A stretch of 64,000 nt of DNA from Clostridia bacterium. Lineage in GTDB: Bacteria > Bacillota > Clostridia > UBA1212. The DNA lies in NCBI GenBank assembly GCA_017444825.1, contig JAFSVU010000008.1, positions 1 to 64,000 on the forward strand, in the 5' to 3' direction. A model generated the notes under the pieces. That model did no database searches. It was not told the DNA's origin and was given only the letters and a program-made list of their open reading frames with translations. Both the position numbers and the translations under genes were made by a program. Positions 6,930-15,639 of this stretch are shown here, piece by piece. Position 1 is the first letter of the stretch. Each line of letters opens with the position of its first letter.

Positions 6930-7028
6930 TTTAACGATTTCAGTATAATCACACTAATTTAGTGCAAATGCGATCCACTGAGCATTGGTGTAACCAAGGA
7001 GAACTATATCTGCAAACTAACTACGTGT

Positions 7029-7247
7029 TTAAACAGTATCACATTCCTCGGCGCAGTCTCGATAAACATTTTTCATAACAATATTGTTTTCACGCATCTG
7101 AGATTCATCCATGAAAAACTCATTAGACGTATCACAATAATAGTTAATCGCAAAAAACTCCACTTTTTTATTTTTGAAAGTGCTACAGGTTTTGAAGCGA
7201 ACAGTCGAAACTTCATGTTCCTCCATGCAGCAGATACAAAACTTTAT
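7029..7247 (-). pseudogene. Remnant of an MqsA/YgiT-type antitoxin
   Basis: The minus-strand frame reads KFCICCMEEHEVSTVRFKT, then FFAINYYCDTSNEFFMDESQ and NNIVMKNVYRDCAEECDTV, then stop. A CxxC knuckle, the MEEHEV start, a second cysteine (YYCD) and a NDIxxKNAYR-like end match the zinc-binding N-terminal domain of YgiT/MqsA-type antitoxins. The expected start codon before KFC is ATA (7245-7247) rather than ATG, and the helix-turn-helix domain that should follow MKNVYR is absent. Internal ATG 7226 would lose the CxxC. No toxin gene is adjacent. It is most likely a decayed antitoxin fragment. Confidence 0.6.
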
Positions 7248-7283
7248 TTCTGTTTTTAATACTTCACTAAATCAAGACAATGC

Positions 7284-7312
7284 TTGACATTTTACCCTTA
7301 AGAAATTATCCT
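7284..7312 (+). promoter_or_regulatory. Promoter of the Nudix hydrolase gene
   Basis: TTGACA (7284-7289), 17 bases, TATCCT (7307-7312). The leader carries a small GGCC-GAAAAATA-GGCC hairpin and AAAGGA before ATG 7378. Confidence 0.55.
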
Positions 7313-7377
7313 TGACAGGTACTTAATATACATTCCCGGCCTGAAAAATAGGCCGTCCAAAGCAAAGGACCCACCCC

Positions 7378-8094
7378 ATGAACACCCCCGAAAAGAAGAT
7401 CGAACTCATAAACGATAAAAAATTCCTCAGGCTGATCGACATCCGCTACGAAAAGGATGCCCACTACTACGCTGCCACAAGACGCGCACCAGGCAGCACC
7501 TTTGCGGTTCTTTCCGAAAAAGAAGGCAAGCTGGAGCTTCCCGACGCGGTGACGGTGGTATTGGTTATTGAGGAAAAAGGTTCAAGAAAGCTTTACCTTA
7601 ACTATGAATACAGGTACCCTGCGGGCCGGTTTCTTCTCAGCCCTGTTGCGGGACTCATCGATAAAGAGGACCGGGAAGGCGCGGACAAGCTGCTTGAAGA
7701 GCTCAAAAACAGCGACAAACCGATCGAAGAGCTGACGAATGAATACGAGCATATCATAACCAATGTTCTCAAAACCACCGCCGTAAGAGAGATCTACGAG
7801 GAGACCGGCTATGACGCAAAGAACGCAGAATTTACAATACTCAGCCCCGCGGTCTTCAGCTCACCGGGAATGACTGACGAGTCAAACGCAATGGTAAAAT
7901 GCGTTATTAAGCTAAACGAAAATGAAATCGTGAAGGCAAACCCCGTTGGCACCGAGGTGTTTTCGGGCCACGAGCTTCTAAGCAAAGATGAAGCAAAAGA
8001 AATATTAAAAAAAGGCCGGGACAAGTTCGGAAACTTTATCCCGGTGTACACGTACGTTGCGCTAAACAAATTCGTGAACGAAACTAACTATTGA
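7378..8094 (+). CDS. Nudix hydrolase, ADP-ribose pyrophosphatase-like, with an insertion in the Nudix box
   Basis: 238 residues. Nudix enzymes cleave nucleoside diphosphates linked to another group. The pre-box RYPAGRFLLSPVAGLID (about residues 79-95) and the catalytic half-box AVREIYEETGY (135-145) resemble ADP-sugar/ADP-ribose pyrophosphatases. In the family the box G-x5-E-x7-REUxEExGU is contiguous; here the Gly and the REIYEETGY helix are about 45 residues apart, so an acidic helical segment of about 30 residues (KLLEELKNSDKPIEELTNEY) is inserted. The catalytic glutamates are intact. Its TGA overlaps the convergent carB stop by 11 bases. The substrate is not known. Confidence 0.8.
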   Translation: MNTPEKKIELINDKKFLRLIDIRYEKDAHYYAATRRAPGSTFAVLSEKEGKLELPDAVTVVLVIEEKGSRKLYLNYEYRYPAGRFLLSPVAGLIDKEDREGADKLLEELKNSDKPIEELTNEYEHIITNVLKTTAVREIYEETGYDAKNAEFTILSPAVFSSPGMTDESNAMVKCVIKLNENEIVKANPVGTEVFSGHELLSKDEAKEILKKGRDKFGNFIPVYTYVALNKFVNETNY

Positions 8095-11000
8095 TCTTGC
8101 ATATATCGACCAGCTCTGTGCTGTCGAAATCAAATCCGCTCTCTATAACGTCCGCAAAAGCCCCCGCCGTGTCAGGCGACGTAAAGCACGGAATTCCCAG
8201 CTGTACCGCCCTCCTGTGAAGCAATATGTAGTCGCCTATCGTGCCGTCCCTGACAGCTCCGGTATAGATCACAAGTCCAATCTTGCCTGCCTCCATAAGA
8301 TCGATGATGTCATTGGTTTCGGTAGAGTTGGGGACCACAGTGACAGGCGTGCCTCTCTTGCCGATGGCCTCTGCAGTTCCCGAAGTCGCATATATCTTCA
8401 TGCCAACCCTCGAAAAACGTGACGCAAGAATGGCCGCGTCGCTGTAGTCCATATCCTCGACCGAAAGCAGAACGCCAAAGTCCGAAAGCATATTCCCCGA
8501 AGGAACCTTAAGGCCCGCAGCGGCAATGCCCTTAAAGAGAGCCTCCTCGGTGGACACGCCAATGCCGAGCACTTCCCCTGTTGATTTCATCTCGGGCCCC
8601 AGCATAGAGTTTGCGTCGGAAAGCTTCTCAAATGAGAACACCGGGACTTTTACCGCAAAATAAGGTGGATTCTTCACAAGACCCGTGCCGCAGCCTATGT
8701 CCTTCAGCTTTTCACCAAGCATCACCCTGACCGCGATGTCGACCATCTCAACGCCTGTGACCTTGCTGATGTAAGGAATGGTGCGGGATGCCCTGGGGTT
8801 GACCTCGATAACGAAAAGCTCCCCTCCGAATATGAGATACTGGATATTTACAAGGCCCTTGGTCCCGAGAAGAAGTGCCAGACGCTCGGAAACGTCGCAG
8901 ATCCTCCTGAGCATTGAGGGTATCAGATTGTAAGGCGGATATACGGCAATGGAATCGCCGCTGTGGATGCCCGCCCTCTCGATGTGTTCCATGATGCCCG
9001 GGATAAGAACGTCCTTGCCATCGGAAATAACGTCCACCTCAAGCTCAGTGCCCGGCATGTATTTGTCTATAAGTACGGGGTTTTCTATGCCGCCTGAAAG
9101 TATAAGCTCCATGTAGTTTCGAACGGTGGCCTCGTCACGAGCGATGGTCATATTTGCGCCGCCGATAACGAATGAGGGCCTGAGAAGCACCGGATAACCA
9201 AGTTCCTTCGCGGCATTAACAGCTTCCTCAACGGTGAGAACGCTGTGGCCTTTGGGGCGCTTTATGCTGAACTGCTCAAGAAGGCTGTCAAAGCGTGAGC
9301 GGTCCTCCGCAAGGTCGATGCCCTCGGCTGACGTGCCGAGTATGTTATAGCCCTTTTCGTCAAGGCATTTAGCAAGTTTAATGGCTGTCTGTCCTCCGAA
9401 TGCCACCACCACGCCCACAGGCTTCTCTACCGCCAGTATATCCAGCACGTCGTCCTTGGTTAGAGGCTCAAAATAGAGTCTGTCAGAGATGTCGTAGTCG
9501 GTGGAAACGGTCTCCGGGTTATTGTTTATGATAACAACGTCGTAGCCCAGCTTCCTCAAGGTGTATACGCAGTGGACGCTGCTGTAGTCAAATTCGATAC
9601 CCTGGCCAATGCGTATCGGGCCTGAGCCGAGGACCACTATGACCGGCTTTCCGGAGCGCTTAAATGAACGGGCTTCGCAAAGATCTGTCCTTCCGTCGGG
9701 GACGGAATAATAATAAGGTCTCTCCACACCGAATATCTTTTCACAGGTCCTGACGATCCTGTAGCATACCGGCCGCTTTTCGATGGGATTTGCGCCACCA
9801 GGGTCCTTTCCAAGAGCTCTTATCTGGCGGTCTGTGAAGCCGACGTTCAGGGCATTGGCGTAGGTCTCCCGGGTGAGTCCGAGATCCTTAAGATCGTTTT
9901 CGGCCTTCAGGATGTTGCGGAGCTTTGACAGGAACCAGTAGTCGATCTTTGTCGCGGCATAGATCTCATCGTCGGTCTTACCCGCCTTCATGGCCTCGTA
10001 CACCGTGAAAATGCGCCTGTCGTCGCAGTCGTTAAGCCTTTCGCTGACGGGCCTTGAGTCAAGTGCCGGGGCATTCAAGGAATCAAAGCCTATCTCCGCG
10101 CCTCTTATGGCTTTCATAAGGCCTTGCTCGAAATTATTGCCGATGGACATGACCTCGCCGGTAGCCTTCATCTGGGTGCCGAGACGCCTGCTGGAGCCAT
10201 GGAACTTATCGAAGGGCCAACGCGGGAACTTAACAACGATATAGTCAACGGCGGGCTCAAAGCCCTTGAGAGATACGCCTGTAACCGGGTGTTTGATCTC
10301 GGAAAGAGTATAACCAAGGCCAAGCTTAGCCGTGATCTTTGCAATGGGATAGCCCGTGGCTTTTGAAGCAAGGGCCGAGGACCTTGAAACTCTGGGGTTG
10401 ACCTCGATGACCGCAAACTCCGAGGAGTCGGGCTTTAATGCAAACTGGCAGTTGCAGCCGCCGATAATGCCTATTTCTGCCACGATATCAAGGGATGCCT
10501 GCCTAAGCATATTAAGGTCGTGGTCGCTGAGAGAAAGCGCAGGTGCAGCAACGATAGAGTCTCCCGTATGAACACCCACAGGGTCCACGTTTTCCATTGA
10601 ACAAACGGCCACGGCATTGCCCAGTGCGTCCCGCATGGTCTCAAATTCGATCTCTTTCCAGCCGGAAATGTATTTTTCAACGAGCACCTGACCAATAGGA
10701 GACATGGATATTCCCACACCCGCGACTTCCTTAAGCTCCTCAGGTGTGAAGGCGATGCCGCCTCCCGTGCCGCCGAGAGTAAACGCCGGACGAATGATTA
10801 TAGGGTAGCCTATCTTATCAGCAATGCTTAAAGCATCCGGAACGCTCTCCGCGGTTTCCGAAGGCACAAGAGGCATGCCTATCTTTTCCATGGTCTCCCG
10901 GAAAAGTTCCCTGTCTTCAGCCTTTTCGATAGCTTCGACCGGGGTGCCGAGAAGTCTCACATTGTATTTATCAAGGGTACCCCGCCTTTTAAGCTGAGTC

Positions 11001-11296
11001 GCGATGGTAAGCCCGGTCTGGCCGCCGAGACCTGCAAGGAGCCCTTCAGGCCTCTCCTTTTCGATGATCCTTTCGACGGTCTCAACGTTGAGTGGCTCCA
11101 GATATATCTCATCCGCAAACTGTTTATCCGTCATGATAGTGGCGGGATTTGAGTTCACCAAAAGGACCTCGATTCCCTCCTCCTTAAGAACACGGCAGGC
11201 CTGGGTACCGGCATAATCAAACTCGGCCGCCTGACCGATGACGATCGGACCTGAGCCTATAACAAGCACCTTTTTAATATTTTTATCAACGGGCAT
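8084..11296 (-). CDS. carB: Carbamoyl-phosphate synthase large subunit
   Basis: 1070 residues, the normal length. It makes carbamoyl phosphate from bicarbonate, two ATP and ammonia supplied by the small subunit CarA. The two homologous ATP-grasp halves are clear: KKVLVIGSGPIVIGQAAEFD at the N-terminus and VVLGSGPIRIGQGIEFDYSS near residue 555. Glycine-rich ATP loops FTLGGTGGG and VIEVNPR(V/A)SR repeats are present in both. The last 140 residues form the MGS-like allosteric domain (IYATSGTAEAIGKRGTPVTV). It is the last gene of the arginine operon, 25 bases after argF, which supports an arginine-directed enzyme feeding ornithine carbamoyltransferase. No carA is in the window. Confidence 0.97.
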   Translation of the reverse strand: MPVDKNIKKVLVIGSGPIVIGQAAEFDYAGTQACRVLKEEGIEVLLVNSNPATIMTDKQFADEIYLEPLNVETVERIIEKERPEGLLAGLGGQTGLTIATQLKRRGTLDKYNVRLLGTPVEAIEKAEDRELFRETMEKIGMPLVPSETAESVPDALSIADKIGYPIIIRPAFTLGGTGGGIAFTPEELKEVAGVGISMSPIGQVLVEKYISGWKEIEFETMRDALGNAVAVCSMENVDPVGVHTGDSIVAAPALSLSDHDLNMLRQASLDIVAEIGIIGGCNCQFALKPDSSEFAVIEVNPRVSRSSALASKATGYPIAKITAKLGLGYTLSEIKHPVTGVSLKGFEPAVDYIVVKFPRWPFDKFHGSSRRLGTQMKATGEVMSIGNNFEQGLMKAIRGAEIGFDSLNAPALDSRPVSERLNDCDDRRIFTVYEAMKAGKTDDEIYAATKIDYWFLSKLRNILKAENDLKDLGLTRETYANALNVGFTDRQIRALGKDPGGANPIEKRPVCYRIVRTCEKIFGVERPYYYSVPDGRTDLCEARSFKRSGKPVIVVLGSGPIRIGQGIEFDYSSVHCVYTLRKLGYDVVIINNNPETVSTDYDISDRLYFEPLTKDDVLDILAVEKPVGVVVAFGGQTAIKLAKCLDEKGYNILGTSAEGIDLAEDRSRFDSLLEQFSIKRPKGHSVLTVEEAVNAAKELGYPVLLRPSFVIGGANMTIARDEATVRNYMELILSGGIENPVLIDKYMPGTELEVDVISDGKDVLIPGIMEHIERAGIHSGDSIAVYPPYNLIPSMLRRICDVSERLALLLGTKGLVNIQYLIFGGELFVIEVNPRASRTIPYISKVTGVEMVDIAVRVMLGEKLKDIGCGTGLVKNPPYFAVKVPVFSFEKLSDANSMLGPEMKSTGEVLGIGVSTEEALFKGIAAAGLKVPSGNMLSDFGVLLSVEDMDYSDAAILASRFSRVGMKIYATSGTAEAIGKRGTPVTVVPNSTETNDIIDLMEAGKIGLVIYTGAVRDGTIGDYILLHRRAVQLGIPCFTSPDTAGAFADVIESGFDFDSTELVDICKINS

Positions 11297-11321
11297 ATTG
11301 GTTAGTCCCCTTTTCGTTTTA

Positions 11322-12329
11322 TCAGTTCTTGTCGAACGGGTCGTGATCGTCGGGTGTCAGAGTTGCGAGAATGATCGCTTTAATACTGAGGAGTCTGAAT
11401 TTTGCCTCCTCGAAAATGCTGCCGCTGAACTTTTCAAAAACCTCGTCGGTGATCTCAAGCTCCTTCAGACCGAACTTTTTGTAAACGTTCAAGCCAATGT
11501 CAGTCTCCAGGTTGTGGAAGGAAGGCAGGCAGTGGAGCACGATTTTAACGTTCGAGCTGTTTATTACGTCCATATTGACCTGGTAGGGAAGAAGGTCCTT
11601 GATCCTCTTCGACCAGACCTCGTCGGGCTCGCCCATGGATACCCATACGTCTGTGTAGATAACGTCAGCGATCTTTGCAGCCTCTTTGGGATCCTCCGTA
11701 AAATTAACGGAGCCGCCGTTCCTGAGAGACATCTCCTTGCAGAGCGAGACAAGCTCATCGGAAGGCATATATTCCTTCGGGCAGCAGGCTGTAAAGTTCA
11801 TGCCCGTTTTAGCGGCGCCCACCATGAGGGAATTGCCCATATTGTACCTGGCATCGCCAAAGTAGACCAGGTTCACGCCCTTAAGCGTCCCAAATGTCTT
11901 CTTTATCACCGCAAAATCGGCAATGATCTGTGTGGGGTGGGACTCATTGGTCAGTGCGTTCCAGACAGGGATGCCGGAGTATTCCGCAAGTGTCTCCACC
12001 CGCTCCTGGCCGAAGCCCCTGTAGCACATGGCGTCGAACATGGCGCCGAGGACCCTTGCCGTGTCCTTCACAGACTCCTTTTTCCCGAGCTGTGAAGTTG
12101 AAGAGTCAAGGTATACCGTATTTATACCAAGGTCGGCGCAGGCGACCTCAAAAGCACACCTGGTCCTGGTGCTGGTCTTCTCAAATATGAGTGCAGCGTT
12201 TTTACCCGCGCAGGGGCCGCCCCGGTCTTTGTAGCCGTCCATTTTAAGGGCAAGGTCCACAAGATATTCTATTTCATCTCCCGTAAAGTCCAAGAGTTTC
12301 AAAAAGCTTTTATTTGTAAAAGGTTTCAT
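11322..12329 (-). CDS. argF: Ornithine carbamoyltransferase
   Basis: 335 residues. It transfers the carbamoyl group of carbamoyl phosphate to ornithine, giving citrulline. The carbamoyl-phosphate loop EKTSTRTRCAFEVA is at about residue 50, the HPTQIIADF motif at about 130 and the ornithine-site HCLPSFHN at about 270 (the family usually has HCLPAFH). ADVIYTDVWVSMGE is also present. ATG 12329 follows CGGAGG. It lies 28 bases after argD and 25 before carB, so the carbamoyl phosphate maker and user are co-transcribed. Confidence 0.97.
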   Translation of the reverse strand: MKPFTNKSFLKLLDFTGDEIEYLVDLALKMDGYKDRGGPCAGKNAALIFEKTSTRTRCAFEVACADLGINTVYLDSSTSQLGKKESVKDTARVLGAMFDAMCYRGFGQERVETLAEYSGIPVWNALTNESHPTQIIADFAVIKKTFGTLKGVNLVYFGDARYNMGNSLMVGAAKTGMNFTACCPKEYMPSDELVSLCKEMSLRNGGSVNFTEDPKEAAKIADVIYTDVWVSMGEPDEVWSKRIKDLLPYQVNMDVINSSNVKIVLHCLPSFHNLETDIGLNVYKKFGLKELEITDEVFEKFSGSIFEEAKFRLLSIKAIILATLTPDDHDPFDKN

Positions 12330-12357
12330 AATGCCTCCGTTTCAGCTGTCCTAAGTT

Positions 12358-13533
12358 TCAGCTCTCCGCCAGCAAAGCCGCGGTCTCTTTAATGATCTCA
12401 AGGGCTTCCGTGAGAAGCTCCACAGGTATGTTGAGGGCAGGAAGAAGTCTCAGCCTGTTTTTCGCGGTAAGCGCCAGTACACCTTTCTCAAGAAGAGCCG
12501 TCGCAAGCTTTCCGCCGCCGCAGTCACAATCGACGCCCAGCATGAGTCCCATGCCGTAAACGCCGTGGGTACCCTTCGCCCCTTTAAGGCTCGATCTTAT
12601 AAGCTTTTCTCTTTCTCTGACGCCCCGGAGGAGGTCGTTGTCGATCCTTGAAAGTATGGAGAGCGCACCTGCGCAGCAGATGGGATTGGCGCCGAATGTG
12701 GATCCATGGTCGCCGAAGGAAAAAACGTTCTCCACTTTTTCGGAAAGCATCGTCGCGCCGAGAGGAAGGCCTCCCGCAAGGCCCTTGGCGGTGGAAATGA
12801 TATCGGGCATAAAGCCGAAATTCTGGTAGCAGTAAAGGTTTCCGGTCCTTCCGTTGCCCGTCTGGACCTCGTCGCAGACCACAAGCACGTCGTTTTTCCG
12901 GCAGATCTCAATCATCGCGTTAACAAACGATCTTTCAAGAGGCACCACGCCTCCCTCGCCCTGGATAAGTTCAAACATCACAGCGGCGACGTCGCCATTC
13001 TCCACAAGAGCCTTGAGCGCGTCGATATCACCCGGCTTTACTGATATAAAACCCTCAGTAAGAGGCGTAAACAGCTTATGGAATTTCTCCTGACCCGTGG
13101 CGGCAAGGGTTGTAATGGTGCGGCCGTGAAATGAATTCTCAAGGGTGATTATCTTATGGCACCCGGAGCCCTTCTTATCCTCCGCATATTTACGGGCTGC
13201 TTTGATTGCGCACTCATTGGCTTCGGCTCCCGAGTTTGAGAAGAACACCTTCTTAAAGCCTGTCTTTTCGCAGAGCATCTCCGCAAGCTTCACACAGGGC
13301 TCGTGGTAGTAAAGGTTCGATGTGTGGGAAAGCTTTGAAGCCTGAACTGTCACAGCCTCCGTCCATTTTTCGTCGCAATAACCGAAGGTGTTCACGGCGA
13401 TACCGGTGCCCAGGTCTATATATTTTTTTCCGTTTTCGTCAAATACAACGGAGCCCTTTCCTTCTTTCAGAACCACCGGGAACCTGTTGTACGTTGACGC
13501 GACGTATTTTTTGTCTTTCTCTATAACAGTCAT
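12358..13533 (-). CDS. argD: Acetylornithine aminotransferase
   Basis: 391 residues, a class III PLP-dependent aminotransferase. It converts N-acetylglutamate 5-semialdehyde and glutamate to N-acetylornithine and 2-oxoglutarate. Visible motifs are SGAEANECAIKAARKYA (about residue 95), NSFHGRT, MFELIQGEGGV, CDEVQTGNGRTG and the PLP lysine in STAKGLAGGLPLGAT. ATG 13533 is preceded by AGGAGG. It begins 3 bases after the argB stop. Confidence 0.96.
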   Translation of the reverse strand: MTVIEKDKKYVASTYNRFPVVLKEGKGSVVFDENGKKYIDLGTGIAVNTFGYCDEKWTEAVTVQASKLSHTSNLYYHEPCVKLAEMLCEKTGFKKVFFSNSGAEANECAIKAARKYAEDKKGSGCHKIITLENSFHGRTITTLAATGQEKFHKLFTPLTEGFISVKPGDIDALKALVENGDVAAVMFELIQGEGGVVPLERSFVNAMIEICRKNDVLVVCDEVQTGNGRTGNLYCYQNFGFMPDIISTAKGLAGGLPLGATMLSEKVENVFSFGDHGSTFGANPICCAGALSILSRIDNDLLRGVREREKLIRSSLKGAKGTHGVYGMGLMLGVDCDCGGGKLATALLEKGVLALTAKNRLRLLPALNIPVELLTEALEIIKETAALLAES

Positions 13534-13536
13534 TTT

Positions 13537-14394
13537 TTACCTCCTGATGAGGGTGCCGGCGCCGTCATTGGTCAGAAGCTCCGTGAGGATGGAGTGGGGA
13601 ACCGTGCCGTCCATGATGACCACGTTTTTAACGCCTTTTTCAAGGGCTTTGACGCAGCAGGCCACCTTGGGGATCATTCCGCCGGCTATAACGCCCTCTT
13701 CCTTCAGGCTCTCAGCCTCTTTCACGGTGAGCTCCGGGATAAGTGACGAAGGATCCTTCATGTCTCGCATAACGCCCTTGACGTCTGTCATGAGTATCAT
13801 ACTTTCAGAGTTTAGCGCCCCTGCAATGTAAGCCGCTGCGGTGTCTCCGTTTATATTGTAAACGTTTCCCTCGGCGTCGGTGCCAACGGTGCAAATAACC
13901 GGGATGTATCCCTTTTCGATGAGATCGTTAATAGGCTTAATGTTAACGGAAGTCACGTCGCCCACAAAGCCCAGCCTCTCATCCTTCATTCTGGCTTCAA
14001 TAAGTCTGCCGTCAATGCCGGAAATACCGATAGCCGTGCCCCCCTTCTTCTCGATGAGGCTTACAAGCTCCTTGTTGACTTTTCCCGCAAGAACCATCTG
14101 AACGATAGTCGCGGTCTCTTTGTCGGTGACTCTCAGGCCGTCCACAAATTCAGGCTTCTTCCCGAGTCTGCTCATGATGTCCGAGATCTCCGGGCCGCCG
14201 CCGTGGACAAGCACCACCTTAACGCCAATGAGTCTCAAAAGGACGATGTCCTCCATGACCTGCTGTCTCAGCTCGTCGCTTTGCATGGCATTGCCGCCGT
14301 ATTTCACGACAATGACCTTTCCGTAATAATGCTGAATATATGGTAGAGCCTGGGTCAGAACCTCAGCCCTTTCGAGTCCGGATAGTTTATTCAT
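13537..14394 (-). CDS. argB: Acetylglutamate kinase
   Basis: 285 residues from ATG 14394, which follows GGAGGGCAC; longer frames add only six residues without a better ribosome site. The enzyme phosphorylates N-acetylglutamate. VVKYGGNAM, LVHGGGPEISDIM (about residues 55-67) and NVYNINGDTAAAYIAGAL are the amino-acid-kinase ATP and substrate loops. It is the usual feedback point for arginine; the short N-terminal helix before HYYGKVIVVK suits the arginine-sensitive hexameric type, but this is inference. Confidence 0.96.
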   Translation of the reverse strand: MNKLSGLERAEVLTQALPYIQHYYGKVIVVKYGGNAMQSDELRQQVMEDIVLLRLIGVKVVLVHGGGPEISDIMSRLGKKPEFVDGLRVTDKETATIVQMVLAGKVNKELVSLIEKKGGTAIGISGIDGRLIEARMKDERLGFVGDVTSVNIKPINDLIEKGYIPVICTVGTDAEGNVYNINGDTAAAYIAGALNSESMILMTDVKGVMRDMKDPSSLIPELTVKEAESLKEEGVIAGGMIPKVACCVKALEKGVKNVVIMDGTVPHSILTELLTNDGAGTLIRR

Positions 14395-14408
14395 GTGCCC
14401 TCCTGTGA

Positions 14409-15623
14409 TCATGTCCTGTAGTCGCCGTTGATCTTAACGTAGTCGTAGGTGAGGTCGCAGCCGAAGGCTCTCGCCTCAGCGTCCGTGTCACCGGCTTTCA
14501 CAAGTATCAGTATCTCTTTCTCTGTAAGTATTTTCTTTGCCAGTTCTTCGGAAAAATCGACGCCAAAGCCGCCCTCGCAGACATCAATATGCCCTGCGGG
14601 TGACTCAAAAGCCACAGAGATCTTTGTGATATCAAGATCCGCTCCCGAATACCCGAGTGCGCAAAGGACTCTACCCCAGTTAGCGTCAGCGCCGAACATA
14701 GCGGCCTTCACAAGTGACGAACCGATGACGGCCTTCGCCGCTACAGCGCAGGTATCGTAATCCCTGGCGCCTTTTACGACACACTCGATGAGCCTTGAAG
14801 CGCCTTCACCGTCGGAAGCGATCTTTCTCGAAAGGTCCTCCATGACTTTGTAAAGGGCCTCGTAGAAAGCGTCGTAATCTCTGCCCTCCACGTCAATGTA
14901 TTCGTTCCCGGCCATGCCGTTGGCAAGTACGGTGCACATGTCGTTGGTGGATGTGTCACCGTCCACCGAGATCATGTTAAACGTGCGCTTTACTATCGCA
15001 GAAAGTGCCTTTTGGAGCATCTTCGGGCTGATAGCGCAGTCTGAAGTGATAAATACGAGCATAGTGGCCATGTTGGGGTGGATCATGCCACTGCCCTTGG
15101 CGATACCGCCTACGGTGACCTTTTTGCCTGAGATCTCGGTCTCAACTGCGGCCTGTTTTCTCACAGTATCGGTGGTCATTATGCCTTCGGTGGCGGCGTC
15201 GCAGCCGTCCTTTGAAAGAAGCTTTACAAGCTCCGGGATGCCTTTAACAAAAGGATCGATAAACATCTGCTGTCCGATGACGCCTGTTGATGCCACCACG
15301 ATATCCTCAGCGGGAATACCGAGAGCTTCGCCCGTAAGTCTGCAGGTCTCCTCGGCGATGTAAACACCGTTCGAGTTGCAGGTATTGGCGTTTCCGCTGT
15401 TGACTATGACAGCCTGAGCATAGCCGTCGGATATATTCTTTTTTGTTACAGCTATCGGTGCGCCCTTCACCAGGTTCTGAGTGTATACAGATGCCGCAGC
15501 CGCTCTCTTCTCGCTGAATATCAGTGCAATATCATTTTTAGTGCGGCTTTTCCTGATGCCGCAATGGGTCCCTGCGGCTGTAAAACCTGTCGCCGCGCAA
15601 ATTCCACCGTCAATGTTTTTCAT
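14409..15623 (-). CDS. argJ: Bifunctional glutamate N-acetyltransferase / amino-acid acetyltransferase
   Basis: 404 residues from ATG 15623, chosen because GGAGG lies just upstream and the family starts about here (KNIDGGICAATGFTAAGTHC). ArgJ recycles the acetyl group from acetylornithine to glutamate, making the pathway cyclic. The self-cleavage site is visible as KGSGMIHPNMATMLVFITSD, where cutting before Thr creates the beta-chain nucleophile. SVDGDTSTNDM and ANWGRVLCALGYSGAD are other family motifs. The gene has the normal length and lies 16 bases after argC and 14 before argB. Confidence 0.96.
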   Translation of the reverse strand: MKNIDGGICAATGFTAAGTHCGIRKSRTKNDIALIFSEKRAAAASVYTQNLVKGAPIAVTKKNISDGYAQAVIVNSGNANTCNSNGVYIAEETCRLTGEALGIPAEDIVVASTGVIGQQMFIDPFVKGIPELVKLLSKDGCDAATEGIMTTDTVRKQAAVETEISGKKVTVGGIAKGSGMIHPNMATMLVFITSDCAISPKMLQKALSAIVKRTFNMISVDGDTSTNDMCTVLANGMAGNEYIDVEGRDYDAFYEALYKVMEDLSRKIASDGEGASRLIECVVKGARDYDTCAVAAKAVIGSSLVKAAMFGADANWGRVLCALGYSGADLDITKISVAFESPAGHIDVCEGGFGVDFSEELAKKILTEKEILILVKAGDTDAEARAFGCDLTYDYVKINGDYRT

Positions 15624-15639
15624 GTCATCCTCCGTATGA

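Larger units (their letters stand above)
6670..7028. other. Intergenic stretch with terminator and paired hairpins
   Basis: No gene was supported in this 359-base gap. It contains the terminator at 6713-6755, two related hairpins at 6829-6929 and a promoter-like TTGGCC-16-TATAAT (6922-6949). An AAGGAG near 6997 has no start codon at a suitable distance. Confidence 0.55.

Noticed and set aside
6990-7078. Short plus-strand frame after AAGGAG near 6997
   Set aside because: No ATG, GTG or TTG at a usable distance and only about 22 codons.
1-7300. Prophage or integrative element
   Set aside because: No integrase, terminase, capsid, relaxase or attachment repeats seen; only element fragments.
11238-12095. 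285-codon plus-strand frame opposite argF and the carB start
   Set aside because: Shadow of argF; the minus-strand protein has all OTC motifs.
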